From assembly GCA_023457255.1 (NCBI GenBank), contig JAEWMB010000036.1, positions 127,549 to 191,548 on the forward strand: a stretch of DNA of 64,000 bases. The letters run 5' to 3'. Positions 16,911-25,221 of this stretch are shown one piece after another (positions within the stretch are counted from its first letter, which is position 1; the number at the start of each line of letters is the position of its first letter). This stretch comes from Bacillota bacterium. GTDB lineage: Bacteria > Bacillota > Clostridia > Lachnospirales > Lachnospiraceae. Below the pieces are notes generated by a model, which saw only the letters and a program-made list of their open reading frames with translations, was not told the origin of the DNA and made no database searches. Both the position numbers and the translations under genes were made by a program.

Positions 16911-17717
16911 ATGAATAAAGTATATACCTGTTTTCCCGGTGGAAAGCATAAAGTATTAACCATGAGTTATGATGACGGGAAGCAGGAGGATAGGAGATTA
17001 TTAGCTATCTTTCGGCAATATGGAATAAAAGGGACGTTTCATCTTAATTTTGGACTGATGGATCAGCCGGAGCGCATTAATAAAGAAGAAATCAAGGAAC
17101 TATACCAGGGACATGAAGTATCCGCACATACCTTTACCCATCCAACGATTTCTAGATGCCCCTCTTCTATGATTATCGAGCAGATATACGAGGATCGTAA
17201 GGGGCTTGAAAGTTTGGTGGAGTATCCGGTAAGAGGATTATCCTATCCCAATGGATCTTATGATAAACGAATTAAAGACTTATTGCCTGGACTTGGTATT
17301 AAGTATTCAAGAATTGTTGGAAATAGTGATGACTTTAATTTACCAACTGATTTTTATGAATGGAAGGCGACCTGCCATCATAATCATAATCTGCTAAAGC
17401 TTGGGGAAGAATTTATAAGCCTTACAAAGAAACAATACTTGTATATGATGTATGTCTGGGGGCATAGCTATGAGTTTACCAATCATAATAACTGGGAAGT
17501 CATAGAGGAATTTTGTAAACTAGTCTCGCATCGTGATGATATCTGGTATGCGACCAATATTGAGATTGTAGATTACTTAGAAGCAGCAGAAAGGCTCCAA
17601 TTTACGGCAAAAGGAAATCTTGCCTTTAACCCGTCTGCCGCCTCGATTTGGTTATCTGTCAATGATGCCGCAGCAGTTGAAGTAAAAGCCGATGAAACGG
17701 TAAAATTGTGGGAGTAG
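16911..17717 (+). CDS. NodB-type polysaccharide deacetylase without signal peptide
   Basis: A 268-residue protein with the carbohydrate esterase 4 fold: motif 1 is LTMSYDDGK with the DD pair, motif 2 is HTFTH (metal-binding His pair), and motif 3 is RGLSYPNGSYD. Most CE4 enzymes work outside the cell on chitin or peptidoglycan. This one has no signal peptide and lies with cytosolic sugar enzymes, so it may act on an imported acetylated sugar. The ATG at 16911 follows TAGGAGGG. The epimerase gene follows at 17796. Confidence 0.85.
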   Translation: MNKVYTCFPGGKHKVLTMSYDDGKQEDRRLLAIFRQYGIKGTFHLNFGLMDQPERINKEEIKELYQGHEVSAHTFTHPTISRCPSSMIIEQIYEDRKGLESLVEYPVRGLSYPNGSYDKRIKDLLPGLGIKYSRIVGNSDDFNLPTDFYEWKATCHHNHNLLKLGEEFISLTKKQYLYMMYVWGHSYEFTNHNNWEVIEEFCKLVSHRDDIWYATNIEIVDYLEAAERLQFTAKGNLAFNPSAASIWLSVNDAAAVEVKADETVKLWE

Positions 17718-17795
17718 GGTTGTAAAGTGGCATAGTTCTACTTTAATTATAAAATATGATTATGAAAGGTGTTTAACGCCGGAATTGAGGTTAAT

Positions 17796-18641
17796 ATGTT
17801 AAGACTTGGAATACGTGGTCATGATATGGAGAAAGCTTCTTTTGAAAATTTAGTAGAGAATATTGCGAACAAAGGGTTTTGCTGCACTCAGCTTGCGCTG
17901 AAGAAAGCAATTGATTCCTTTAATGTAAGCAGGGAAGCAATGACATCAGGTATGGCCCTATATATGAAAGAAGTTTTTGAAGAGAATCATGTACAAGTAG
18001 CAGTATTAGGATGCTATTTAAATTTAGGGCATCCGGAGGAGGCAGTATTACGTGAAATTCAGAAAAGCTACGAGGCTCATATTCGTTTTGCCTCTTTGCT
18101 AGGTTGTGGTATGGTTGGGACAGAGACCGGAGCAGTAAATAAAGAATATTCCTATGAGCCTGCAAATCACTCGGAGGAGGCTTTAGATATCTTTATTAAG
18201 AACTTACGGCCTGTAGTAGAATATGCTGAAAAAATGGGCGTTATAGTTGGAATAGAGCCTGTTTATAAACATATTATGAGTGATATTAAGAGAACGAGAA
18301 AGGTGTTGGATGCGGTTAATTCACCGAATCTTCGTGTCATCTTCGATGCTGTGAATATAATGTCGATGGAAAATTACAAGAACCAAGACGAGCTTATCCG
18401 GGAAGCATTTGAATTAATCGGTGAAGAAATTGATGTTCTCCATATTAAAGATTTTATAGTCAAGGATGAAAATATTGTATCGAGGCCTCTTGCGGTTGGG
18501 CAAGGTCTATTAAATCTGCCGCTGCTTATGAAACTTGCAAAAGAAAAGAAGCCTATGATCCATATGCTGTTGGAGGATTCTGTTCCCGAGAATGCACTTG
18601 CCTCTGCAGTATATATCAGAAAATGTTATGAAGAGGCATAA
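17796..18641 (+). CDS. Xylose-isomerase-like TIM-barrel sugar epimerase/isomerase
   Basis: A 281-residue AP-endonuclease-2/xylose-isomerase-like TIM barrel. The metal-binding acidic residues are visible in MVGTETGAV, VGIEPVYKHI, RVIFDAVNI and VLHIKDF. Such proteins interconvert ketoses or inositol-type sugars with a divalent metal. The ATG at 17796 follows TTGAGG; a GTG at 17769 in the same frame lacks a ribosome-binding site. Its leader shares a 16-nt sequence with the gene at 59982. The exact substrate cannot be read from sequence. Confidence 0.82.
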   Translation: MLRLGIRGHDMEKASFENLVENIANKGFCCTQLALKKAIDSFNVSREAMTSGMALYMKEVFEENHVQVAVLGCYLNLGHPEEAVLREIQKSYEAHIRFASLLGCGMVGTETGAVNKEYSYEPANHSEEALDIFIKNLRPVVEYAEKMGVIVGIEPVYKHIMSDIKRTRKVLDAVNSPNLRVIFDAVNIMSMENYKNQDELIREAFELIGEEIDVLHIKDFIVKDENIVSRPLAVGQGLLNLPLLMKLAKEKKPMIHMLLEDSVPENALASAVYIRKCYEEA

Positions 18642-18664
18642 GTATACTTAACTAAGTAGTTAAG

Positions 18665-18769
18665 AAAAAGGACTGGCACAAAAGAAAGCACAGACCAGAA
18701 TTGTAGGCAACAGCTTTGTTACCATACGATACCTGGTATCTGTTTTCTTTTGGGGCAGTCCTTTTTTGA
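18665..18769. terminator. Long bidirectional terminator hairpin
   Basis: AAAAAGGACTGG on the left pairs with the inverse near CAGTCCTTTTTT at 18757-18767, with an extended imperfect stem between. It lies between the convergent epimerase and dinB genes. Confidence 0.75.
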
Positions 18770-18824
18770 GGAAGATGATAATAAACTTAACCTTTTTATT
18801 TTTTCGAATGGTACTGTCATCTTT

Positions 18825-20057
18825 TTAATTTTTGCCTACTTTATGATTACAGATGGTATCTTCTTTTAAAAAACTTGCTCTTTTTACTGCATCAATTCCA
18901 TATTTATTACGGATAGAGTCAATGGCAGAATCCAACTTTTTTAATTTTTCCGATTGCTTATTTTCAAAAAGGCTGAGTTGTGAGAAATGGGTATCGTCTA
19001 GTTTCGTGGTTCGAATACCTAATAGTCGAATAGGAGAGTTGTCCCAAAACTCATCAAATAAATGACAGGCAGCCTCATAGATAGCTGTTGTCGTATTGGT
19101 TTGCTGAGGTAAGATGGTTTGATGTGTACAGGTTTTAAAATTGGTATATTTAATTTCAACCGTAATACAGCTGCAGAAGACATTTGAGGCTCGTAATCTT
19201 GCTCCAACGGTTTCACTTAATGCAAGCAGGACTTGTTTTGCCGTAGCGGTATCAAGGACGTCCTGTCCTAGGGTTATACTGTTTCCACAGCCTTTTGCCC
19301 TTGTGTCGGTATCTTCTATCGGTTCTTCATCAAGGCCATTCGCATAATCGTGAACTAGGGCACTGTATTTGGTTCCCAGATGCGTTTTTAGGATAGCTGC
19401 ATCGGTATGTGCTAAATCATAGATGGTGTGAATCCCCAGGATATTAAATTTGGCTTTTGCAGATTTTCCTACAAAAAATAATTCTTCTACGGGAAGCGGC
19501 CACATCTTCTCCGGTATTTCAGAGGGAAATAACGAGTGGCAAAGATTCGGTTTCTTAAAATCAGAAGCCATCTTTGCAAGAAGTTTGTTGGTAGAAACAC
19601 CAATGTTTACAGTAAAACCCAAGTCCTTAAAGACCCTCTCTCGTATCTGATTTGCAATCTCCATAGGAGAACCGAACAGATGATAAGTATCCGTCATATC
19701 AAGAAAGGCTTCATCAATGCTGAATTGGTTCAGGGAAGGTGTATATTCCGATAAGAGTTTTATTAATCGTTCGGAATAGCTTGTATATACTTCAAAGTTC
19801 GGAGGGACAACCATTAAAGAGGGGCATTTTTGAAGTGCATGCGTTAGCGGTTCCCCTGTTATAATGCCATATGATTTTGCTTTCGTGGATTTGGCTAAAA
19901 CAATACCGTGCCTGTTTTGTTTGTCGCCGCCTACTGCAGAAGGAATGGTACGTAAGTCAAGTGCCTTGGAATTAGATGTTAAACGATGCACGGATTCCCA
20001 GCTTAGGAAGGCACTATTCACATCCACATGAAAAATTAGCCGATTTTTTTTCATCAT
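18825..20057 (-). CDS. dinB: DNA polymerase IV (Y family)
   Basis: A Y-family translesion polymerase of about 410 residues. The catalytic palm motifs are FHVDVNSAFLSWE and SIDEAFLDMTD, followed by the thumb (KLLAKMASDFKKP) and little-finger domains. The length resembles Bacillus PolY1/PolY2 more than E. coli DinB (351). Several ATGs compete: 20066 is too close to AAGGAA, so 20057 (or 20054) is preferred, though this is uncertain by a few residues. It makes short mutagenic patches opposite damaged bases. It stands alone on the minus strand. Confidence 0.9.
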   Translation of the reverse strand: MMKKNRLIFHVDVNSAFLSWESVHRLTSNSKALDLRTIPSAVGGDKQNRHGIVLAKSTKAKSYGIITGEPLTHALQKCPSLMVVPPNFEVYTSYSERLIKLLSEYTPSLNQFSIDEAFLDMTDTYHLFGSPMEIANQIRERVFKDLGFTVNIGVSTNKLLAKMASDFKKPNLCHSLFPSEIPEKMWPLPVEELFFVGKSAKAKFNILGIHTIYDLAHTDAAILKTHLGTKYSALVHDYANGLDEEPIEDTDTRAKGCGNSITLGQDVLDTATAKQVLLALSETVGARLRASNVFCSCITVEIKYTNFKTCTHQTILPQQTNTTTAIYEAACHLFDEFWDNSPIRLLGIRTTKLDDTHFSQLSLFENKQSEKLKKLDSAIDSIRNKYGIDAVKRASFLKEDTICNHKVGKN

Positions 20058-20153
20058 ATCTCTCATTTCCTTATAATAAATGCAATTGTTAATAATAGAA
20101 CTAATAAAACACAGGCTTGCTTTTTCTCCTCATCCTGGTTCGTAAAATACCTC

Positions 20154-20217
20154 TTGATAAAAGGTGGGTTTTTGCACCGTTAATCGGATTATGGAAATAT
20201 CATTTAGCTTCCATAAT
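20154..20217 (-). repeat. Inverted relative of the 6507-6690 structured repeat
   Basis: On the minus strand a 9-bp stem (20217-20209 with 20196-20188) ending in ATAAT is followed by CCGATTAACGGTGCAAA and, after five bases, CACCTTTTATCA. Copies at 6507-6690 have the same order: a stem ending in AATAAT, CAGATTAGCGGTGCAAA, five bases, CACCTTTTATCA. The stem arms differ between loci but still pair. It lies in the gap between dinB and the YlmC/YmxH-like gene. Confidence 0.65.
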
Positions 20218-20271
20218 ATTATTATAGGAAACATCAGTTCGAATGTAAAGAGGGGATTTTTGTCTCATTTT

Positions 20272-20532
20272 CTATACACCGCATTTTTTAAAGCATTCGG
20301 CGGTATCAATATCAACTAAAATGACGTCAGGACCTACCTGACAAATGCATCCCCAAGGTATGATATATTCATGGTCTCTTCCTAGAAGGCCCCATATTTT
20401 TGGCGGCCCTGGAACTATGAGAGCTTCGATGCATCCCGTGACGGCATCAAAAATAATGTCACAGACAAAGCCTAATCGCTGACAATCTCTACAGTTAATG
20501 ACTTCTTTATTTCGCATTTCGAATAATCGCAT
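20272..20532 (-). CDS. YlmC/YmxH-family PRC-barrel protein
   Basis: An 86-residue protein of the YlmC/YmxH sporulation-associated family with a PRC-barrel-like fold. It has the conserved NCRDCQRLGFVCDI and IWGLLGRDHEYIIPW segments. The ATG at 20532 has GGGAGGA ahead; a longer in-frame start at 20583 does not. Members occur widely in spore formers and their function is poorly known. CATATGATA sits 24 nt upstream and resembles a sporulation sigma -10 box, but this is only suggestive. Confidence 0.85.
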   Translation of the reverse strand: MRLFEMRNKEVINCRDCQRLGFVCDIIFDAVTGCIEALIVPGPPKIWGLLGRDHEYIIPWGCICQVGPDVILVDIDTAECFKKCGV

Positions 20533-20597
20533 AAGACAGATCCTCCCGTTTTTTACTATCATATGAAGGAAATATAAAAACATGAGTAACTATATGC

Positions 20598-20626
20598 TTG
20601 ACCTATGGGATTTTATTCAATATAAT
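20598..20626 (+). promoter_or_regulatory. Sigma-A promoter of nrdR
   Basis: TTGACC (20598-20603), a 17-nt spacer and TATAAT (20621-20626), about 57 nt before the nrdR start. Confidence 0.8.
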
Positions 20627-20682
20627 GAAAGCAGTGATTACGGATAGCGTGTGCGGGTTAATATAATAGTGGGAGGTACCGT

Positions 20683-21144
20683 ATGAAGTGTCCATTTTGT
20701 GGAAGAGAAAATACAAGAGTAATTGACTCAAGACCGGCGGATGATTGCAGTTCCATACGACGCAGAAGACAGTGTGATGAATGTTCCAAACGTTTTACTA
20801 CTTACGAAAAAGTAGAGACGATACCTTTGGTAGTAATTAAGAAGGATAATAATCGTGAGTCTTACGATCGATCCAAAATTGAAGCAGGTGTGTTTCGTTC
20901 CTGCCATAAGCGGCCAATTTCCGTAGATCAGATTAACGCACTCGTGGATGAAGTGGAAAATGCTATTTTTAATTTGGAAGAAAAAGAAGTTCCAAGTTAT
21001 AAAATCGGTGAGATTTTGATGGATAAGTTAAAGAACGTAGATGCAGTTGCTTATGTTCGTTTTGCTTCCGTTTATCGTGAATTTAAGGATGTCAATACTT
21101 TTATGAACGAATTAAAGAAAATACTTGATCATGAACACGTTTAG
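20683..21144 (+). CDS. nrdR: Transcriptional repressor NrdR
   Basis: A 153-residue zinc-ribbon/ATP-cone repressor of ribonucleotide reductase genes. The zinc ribbon has Cys3, Cys6, Cys31 and Cys34 (MKCPFCGREN ... QCDECSKRF), followed by the ATP-cone domain (VVIKKDNNRESYDRSKIE). NrdR senses dATP/ATP and binds NrdR boxes upstream of nrd genes; none of those genes is here. The ATG at 20683 follows GGGAGGT. It is a single-gene unit between the promoter at 20598 and the terminator at 21161. Confidence 0.97.
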   Translation: MKCPFCGRENTRVIDSRPADDCSSIRRRRQCDECSKRFTTYEKVETIPLVVIKKDNNRESYDRSKIEAGVFRSCHKRPISVDQINALVDEVENAIFNLEEKEVPSYKIGEILMDKLKNVDAVAYVRFASVYREFKDVNTFMNELKKILDHEHV

Positions 21145-21160
21145 CAGGTAATAAGCTTAG

Positions 21161-21196
21161 AACCTCCAAGTGGATAGAACCATATGGAGGTTTTTT
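21161..21196 (+). terminator. Intrinsic terminator after nrdR
   Basis: An 8-bp stem AACCTCCA/TGGAGGTT (21161-21168 with 21185-21192) is followed by six T (21191-21196). Confidence 0.85.
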
Positions 21197-21252
21197 AGGT
21201 GAAGTATTCTAAGGCAGGGGATAGGAGAAAGTTTCTATTTATTAGAAATTTG

Positions 21253-21281
21253 TTGTCACAAACATCCTGGTCTGATATAAT
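21253..21281 (+). promoter_or_regulatory. Sigma-A promoter of comM-dprA
   Basis: TTGTCA (21253-21258), a 17-nt spacer and TATAAT (21276-21281). The short leader contains repeated AATTGCTT/AAGCAATT segments (21292-21329) that can pair with each other. Confidence 0.75.
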
Positions 21282-21354
21282 GCAAATAGGTAATTGCTTA
21301 CAAGCAATTTACCATCAAGCAATTGCTTTCCTTGGAGAGAGGAAAGGATTTGAT

Positions 21355-22893
21355 ATGTTTAGTAAATCTTTTAGCGCTGCGATTGATGGCATAGAGGCAT
21401 TTATCGTGAATGTGGAAGCGGATGTCAGTGATGGGCTTCCAAGCTTTGATTTGGTTGGTTTTTTAGGCTCAGAGGTAAAAGAAGCGAAGGAAAGGGTAAA
21501 GACAGCAATTCGAAATTCTGCTTATTCCCTGCCGCCAAAGCGTATTACCATCAATTTATCACCAGCAGATGTTAAGAAGGAAGGTACTGCCTTCGATTTA
21601 GCAATTGCTGTCGCAATTCTAACCGCATCAGGTTATATTCCCAATGATTACTTGGAACAAACATTATTTATAGGAGAGCTCAGTCTAGATGGAAAGATTC
21701 AGCGTGTAAATGGTATCCTTCCTTTTATTTGTGCTGCACAAAAACAGGGCTTCAAACGCTGCATCGTACCAAAGGATAATGCAAGAGAAGCTGCAGTCGT
21801 CGGTGATCTTGAGATTATAGGCATCGACAGCCTTAGCCAGACAATGGAATACCTATCTGGCCTTCTCATTATGAATCCGGAGTTTGTTGATGTTGCAGCT
21901 TTATTTTTACGGCAGAAGGAAAGAAATACGATGGATTTTTCTGATATCGTCGGGCAGATAGCAGCGAAAAGAGCAATTGAGGTTTCGGTTGCCGGTCAGC
22001 ATAATATTATGCTGATTGGTACTCCCGGTTCCGGAAAAACCATGCTTGCCAAAAGAATTCCATCGATTATGCCGGAGTTATGTTTTGAAGAAAGCCTTGA
22101 AATATCTAAGATTTATAGCGTATCCGGGCAGCTTGACAGTAATCGTGTTTTGATATTAGAAAGACCATATCGCTCGCCTCATCACACAATCACTCAGACC
22201 GCACTTATTGGAGGTGGACGGTGTCCAAGGCCCGGAGAAATTAGTTTGGCAGCTCATGGAGTGTTATTTTTAGATGAGTTAACAGAGTTTGATAATCGAA
22301 CCTTAGAAGTGTTAAGACAACCGCTGGAGGAGAAAGTAGTAACGATATCAAGACTTCATGCTACTTACACTTATCCTGCAAACTTTATGCTGGTTGCAGC
22401 TCTTAATCCCTGCAAATGCGGCTATTATCCGGACCGTAGTAAGTGCAATTGCTCCATGCGGCAAATTAAACAATATATTGGTAAGATTTCCAGACCGCTG
22501 CTGGACCGAATTGATATTTGTGTTGAAACAATGCCAATCGCATACAAAGAATTAACTTATGGTAAGGGAAAGGAGTCCTCTTCGGTTATCAGAGAACGGA
22601 TAAAGGCGGCAAGAAAACGCCAATTAGACCGTTATCAAAAAAGCGGCAAGTATTTTAATTCTCAGTTATCACCTTCGGAGGTTAAGAAATATTGTTCCCT
22701 TGGAGATAAGGAGCAAAAGATTTTAGAACAAGCATTTACTTCTATGAACTTAAGTGCAAGAGCCTATCATCGTATCTTAAAAGTTGCCCGTACTATAGCG
22801 GATTTAGAGGGAAAGGAAATGATTGAAAAGCACCATCTAATAGAAGCAATCGGTTATCGGGGACTGGATAGAAAGTATTGGGGGGAAGTATAG
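21355..22893 (+). CDS. comM: ComM/YifB-type Mg-chelatase-like AAA+ helicase
   Basis: A 512-residue AAA+ ATPase of the ComM family, which in transformation extends heteroduplexes as a hexameric branch-migration helicase. An N-terminal Lon-protease-like domain (SFSAAIDGIEAFIVNVEADV) precedes the ATPase core with Walker A GTPGSGKTM (about 222-230), Walker B GVLFLDELTEF and a C-terminal four-cysteine-rich insert (NPCKCGYYPDRSKCNC). The start is ATG 21355 with AGGAAAGGA ahead; an in-frame ATG at 21199 lies upstream of the promoter and is excluded. dprA follows directly. Confidence 0.93.
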   Translation: MFSKSFSAAIDGIEAFIVNVEADVSDGLPSFDLVGFLGSEVKEAKERVKTAIRNSAYSLPPKRITINLSPADVKKEGTAFDLAIAVAILTASGYIPNDYLEQTLFIGELSLDGKIQRVNGILPFICAAQKQGFKRCIVPKDNAREAAVVGDLEIIGIDSLSQTMEYLSGLLIMNPEFVDVAALFLRQKERNTMDFSDIVGQIAAKRAIEVSVAGQHNIMLIGTPGSGKTMLAKRIPSIMPELCFEESLEISKIYSVSGQLDSNRVLILERPYRSPHHTITQTALIGGGRCPRPGEISLAAHGVLFLDELTEFDNRTLEVLRQPLEEKVVTISRLHATYTYPANFMLVAALNPCKCGYYPDRSKCNCSMRQIKQYIGKISRPLLDRIDICVETMPIAYKELTYGKGKESSSVIRERIKAARKRQLDRYQKSGKYFNSQLSPSEVKKYCSLGDKEQKILEQAFTSMNLSARAYHRILKVARTIADLEGKEMIEKHHLIEAIGYRGLDRKYWGEV

Positions 22894-24003
22894 ATGGAGA
22901 GGGAAGAAAAGAAACGATTGCTGTGGTATTGGATATCAAAAAAGGAAGGGATCGGACATAAGACGATTGTTATGTTATTAGACGCCTTTCATTCGGTAGA
23001 AGGAGTTTTTAAAGCAACACAAGAGGAGTTAATAAAACTTAACTTAAAGGAAGAAGTAATTGCTTATCTGATTAAAAAATATTCCATCGAAGAATTAGAA
23101 AATGAATACGATCATATGAAAAAGCGAGGGATTCATTTCATCAGTATAGAAGATAAAGAGTATCCTGAAAAATTGAAAAAACTTTATGATGCACCTTGGT
23201 TTCTCTATTATCGCGGAGAGCTGCCGAAAGTCAGCATGCCTTCCATCGCTGTTATTGGAGCCAGAACTTGCAGTGCTTATGGCAGTGATGCTGCTTATTA
23301 TTTTTCCAGAGAGTTAAGTAAACTTGGGATACAGATTATCAGCGGACTTGCAAGGGGGGTGGATGGTATGGCTCATAAGGGTGCATTAAGCTGTGGTGGT
23401 AAAACCTATGGTGTAATCGGTAATGGGCTTGATTTATGTTATCCCAGGGAAAATTATGGGCTGTATCAGGAAGTTAATTTACATGGTGGAATTCTTTCGG
23501 AATATCCAATGGGTTCTAAGGCGTTACCGTATCATTTTCCCTTAAGAAATCGAATAATAGCTGCACTTTCCGACGGGATATTAGTGGTGGAGGCTAGAGA
23601 AAAGAGCGGTACTTTGATAACGGTAGACAGTGGATTAGAGCAAGGAAAGGATATCTTTGCGCTGCCCGGAAAGCTTACCGACGAGTTATCAAAAGGCTGT
23701 AACTTATTAATTCAAAACGGAGCCAAGCTAGTATTAGGTCCCGAGGATATTCTAGTGGAGCTTAGAAATCAATATCCTTCTTTGTTAGGTGTTAAAACCA
23801 ATGCAATCACATCAAAAAAAGAAGATTTAACCGAGATGGAGCAAAGGGTCTACTCTTTGTTATCGTATCAGGCTATTCATGTTGAAGAGTTGTTGGTGAA
23901 AACAAATTTAAATCAAGGACAGTTACTAGAGGCTTTGTTTGAATTGGAGAGCAAACAGTATGTGAAAATGGTTACCGGGCAGCAGTATATAAGGACGTTG
24001 TAG
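22894..24003 (+). CDS. dprA: DNA-processing protein DprA
   Basis: A 369-residue single-strand-DNA-binding and RecA-loading protein for transforming DNA. An N-terminal helix-hairpin-helix-like part (about 1-75) is followed by the Rossmann core (GARTCSAYGSDAAYY, SGLARGVDGMAHKGAL, NRIIAALSDGILVVEA) and a C-terminal winged helix (about 305-365). The ATG at 22894 directly follows the comM stop codon and its ribosome-binding site lies within comM, so the two are translationally linked. In B. subtilis the homologue smf likewise precedes topA. Confidence 0.96.
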   Translation: MEREEKKRLLWYWISKKEGIGHKTIVMLLDAFHSVEGVFKATQEELIKLNLKEEVIAYLIKKYSIEELENEYDHMKKRGIHFISIEDKEYPEKLKKLYDAPWFLYYRGELPKVSMPSIAVIGARTCSAYGSDAAYYFSRELSKLGIQIISGLARGVDGMAHKGALSCGGKTYGVIGNGLDLCYPRENYGLYQEVNLHGGILSEYPMGSKALPYHFPLRNRIIAALSDGILVVEAREKSGTLITVDSGLEQGKDIFALPGKLTDELSKGCNLLIQNGAKLVLGPEDILVELRNQYPSLLGVKTNAITSKKEDLTEMEQRVYSLLSYQAIHVEELLVKTNLNQGQLLEALFELESKQYVKMVTGQQYIRTL

Positions 24004-24267
24004 AAAATGGTTTTAGAAGCTTTGGTTATCTTTGGTCTAATATATTTGAATCCATAAGCCGATAAGCAACCATTTTTATGGTAAGGTGATTTGTGCTGAG
24101 TGCAGGAATATTTGTCAAAGAAAAGATAAAAAACGGCAGTGTGTGAGAACGACTCAAAGCAGATGATTTGAATTAACGAAGGAAGGGATTATTTTAATTT
24201 TCTATTTACATTTTCGATAAAAATTGTAGAATAATAAGAAAATATGATATTTAAGGAAGATTAAACC

Positions 24268-24356
24268 ATGAAAAAAATAAAATCAAGTTATCATCTGTCT
24301 TACTAGGAGTTTTAATTTATATTATAATTACCTGTTTTATTAGGATTTTATTTTAA
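24268..24356 (+). pseudogene. Frameshifted remnant of a small membrane or secreted protein
   Basis: The ATG at 24268 opens a 12-codon frame that stops at 24304-24306. A shift at the A-tract right after the start would instead read a Lys-rich start and the hydrophobic run VLLGVLIYIIITCF to a stop at 24354-24356, the layout of a signal peptide or membrane anchor. It is too short to identify. Confidence 0.35.
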
Positions 24357-24435
24357 TTGTATTAATAGCCTTTTACAAATTCTTTGTACAGCTTTGAGGA
24401 GAAATTTGTGGAAATAGAAAAACTTGGAGGTAAAT

Positions 24436-24757
24436 ATGGAGGAAAGTCTATTTTTTGAAGGTTTAACAAAAGAATTACAAATAGCAGGAGTGATGGCATA
24501 GTTATTGGAATTGTTATGCGAATCTAACAGATGCCGAGGAAATGGGGTACACTGGTAAACTCTACGAAAAAAATGAAATCACTATATCGGGAGTCACCAA
24601 GGAGATTAATGTTAACTATTTTGCATATTGTAAGAGTAATCCGGAAATGGCGGATGCAGATTGGTTTTTATCAGCAGAAGCATACCATAGGTCTTTAGAT
24701 TTAACTTTTCGTGGGGGAACAGGAAAGAAGTGGCTTGCCACTTCTTGTTATTTGTAG
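24436..24757 (+). pseudogene. Frameshifted small protein gene, unidentified
   Basis: An ATG at 24436 with a strong ribosome-binding site (GGAGGTAAAT) reads MEESLFFEGLTKELQIAGV, then meets a stop at 24499. The frame open from 24494 to 24757 continues with protein-like sequence (SYWNCYANLTDAEEMGYTGK; NPEMADADWFLSAEAYHRS). One frameshift near 24490 would join the two into about 107 residues. The family was not recognised. A sequencing error or an intact downstream start at 24542 (71 residues) are alternatives. Confidence 0.4.
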
Positions 24758-24880
24758 CGTTATCTTTAAAAATCACCACTCTGTGAAGTGAAGCATAGTT
24801 CTAAATGTTTGTTATATAATTAGGAACAAATAAAAATATATGTTGAAAAAAGACATGAAAATTTATTAATAAATAGATAA

Positions 24881-25099
24881 GATAATTCATATACTTGTAA
24901 CGAAAAAAGACCAAGAATCTTTTTAAAAATTGTTGGTCTACTACGAGATATAAGAGATATTATCGGAAAGTGTAATACTATCTTTTACAAATTTAATAAA
25001 ATTTTACTTGAAAGCCAATTAGAAATAGGATATGATTATTTGAGTTTAGAGCCGAAGAATTGGAAAATAATGATAAAGCTCTGTGAAATAGAAAATTAA
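24881..25099 (+). pseudogene. Start-less remnant of an unidentified helical protein
   Basis: An open frame of 72 residues without a usable start codon reads like the C-terminal end of a protein (RIFLKIVGLLRDIRDIIG; YDYLSLEPKNWKIMIKLCEI). No relative was recognised. It could be chance, but the composition is protein-like for this region. Confidence 0.3.
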
Positions 25100-25221
25100 G
25101 TGAAACGATGGTGCCTCCCTATACTAATTTTGAACATGAAAAGTAGGGGAAAGGGTTTTATCAGCATTGTGTATTAAGAGAGTATTCGTTGTTTCATGAC
25201 ATAGATGAGGGGAGCTAGACA

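Larger units (their letters stand above)
24004..25221. other. AT-rich gene-poor stretch with decayed reading frames
   Basis: About 1.2 kb without an intact gene between dprA and topA. It is visibly more AT-rich than its neighbours and holds three broken coding remnants (24268-24356, 24436-24757, 24881-25099). No transposase fragments or terminal repeats were seen. Confidence 0.7.
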
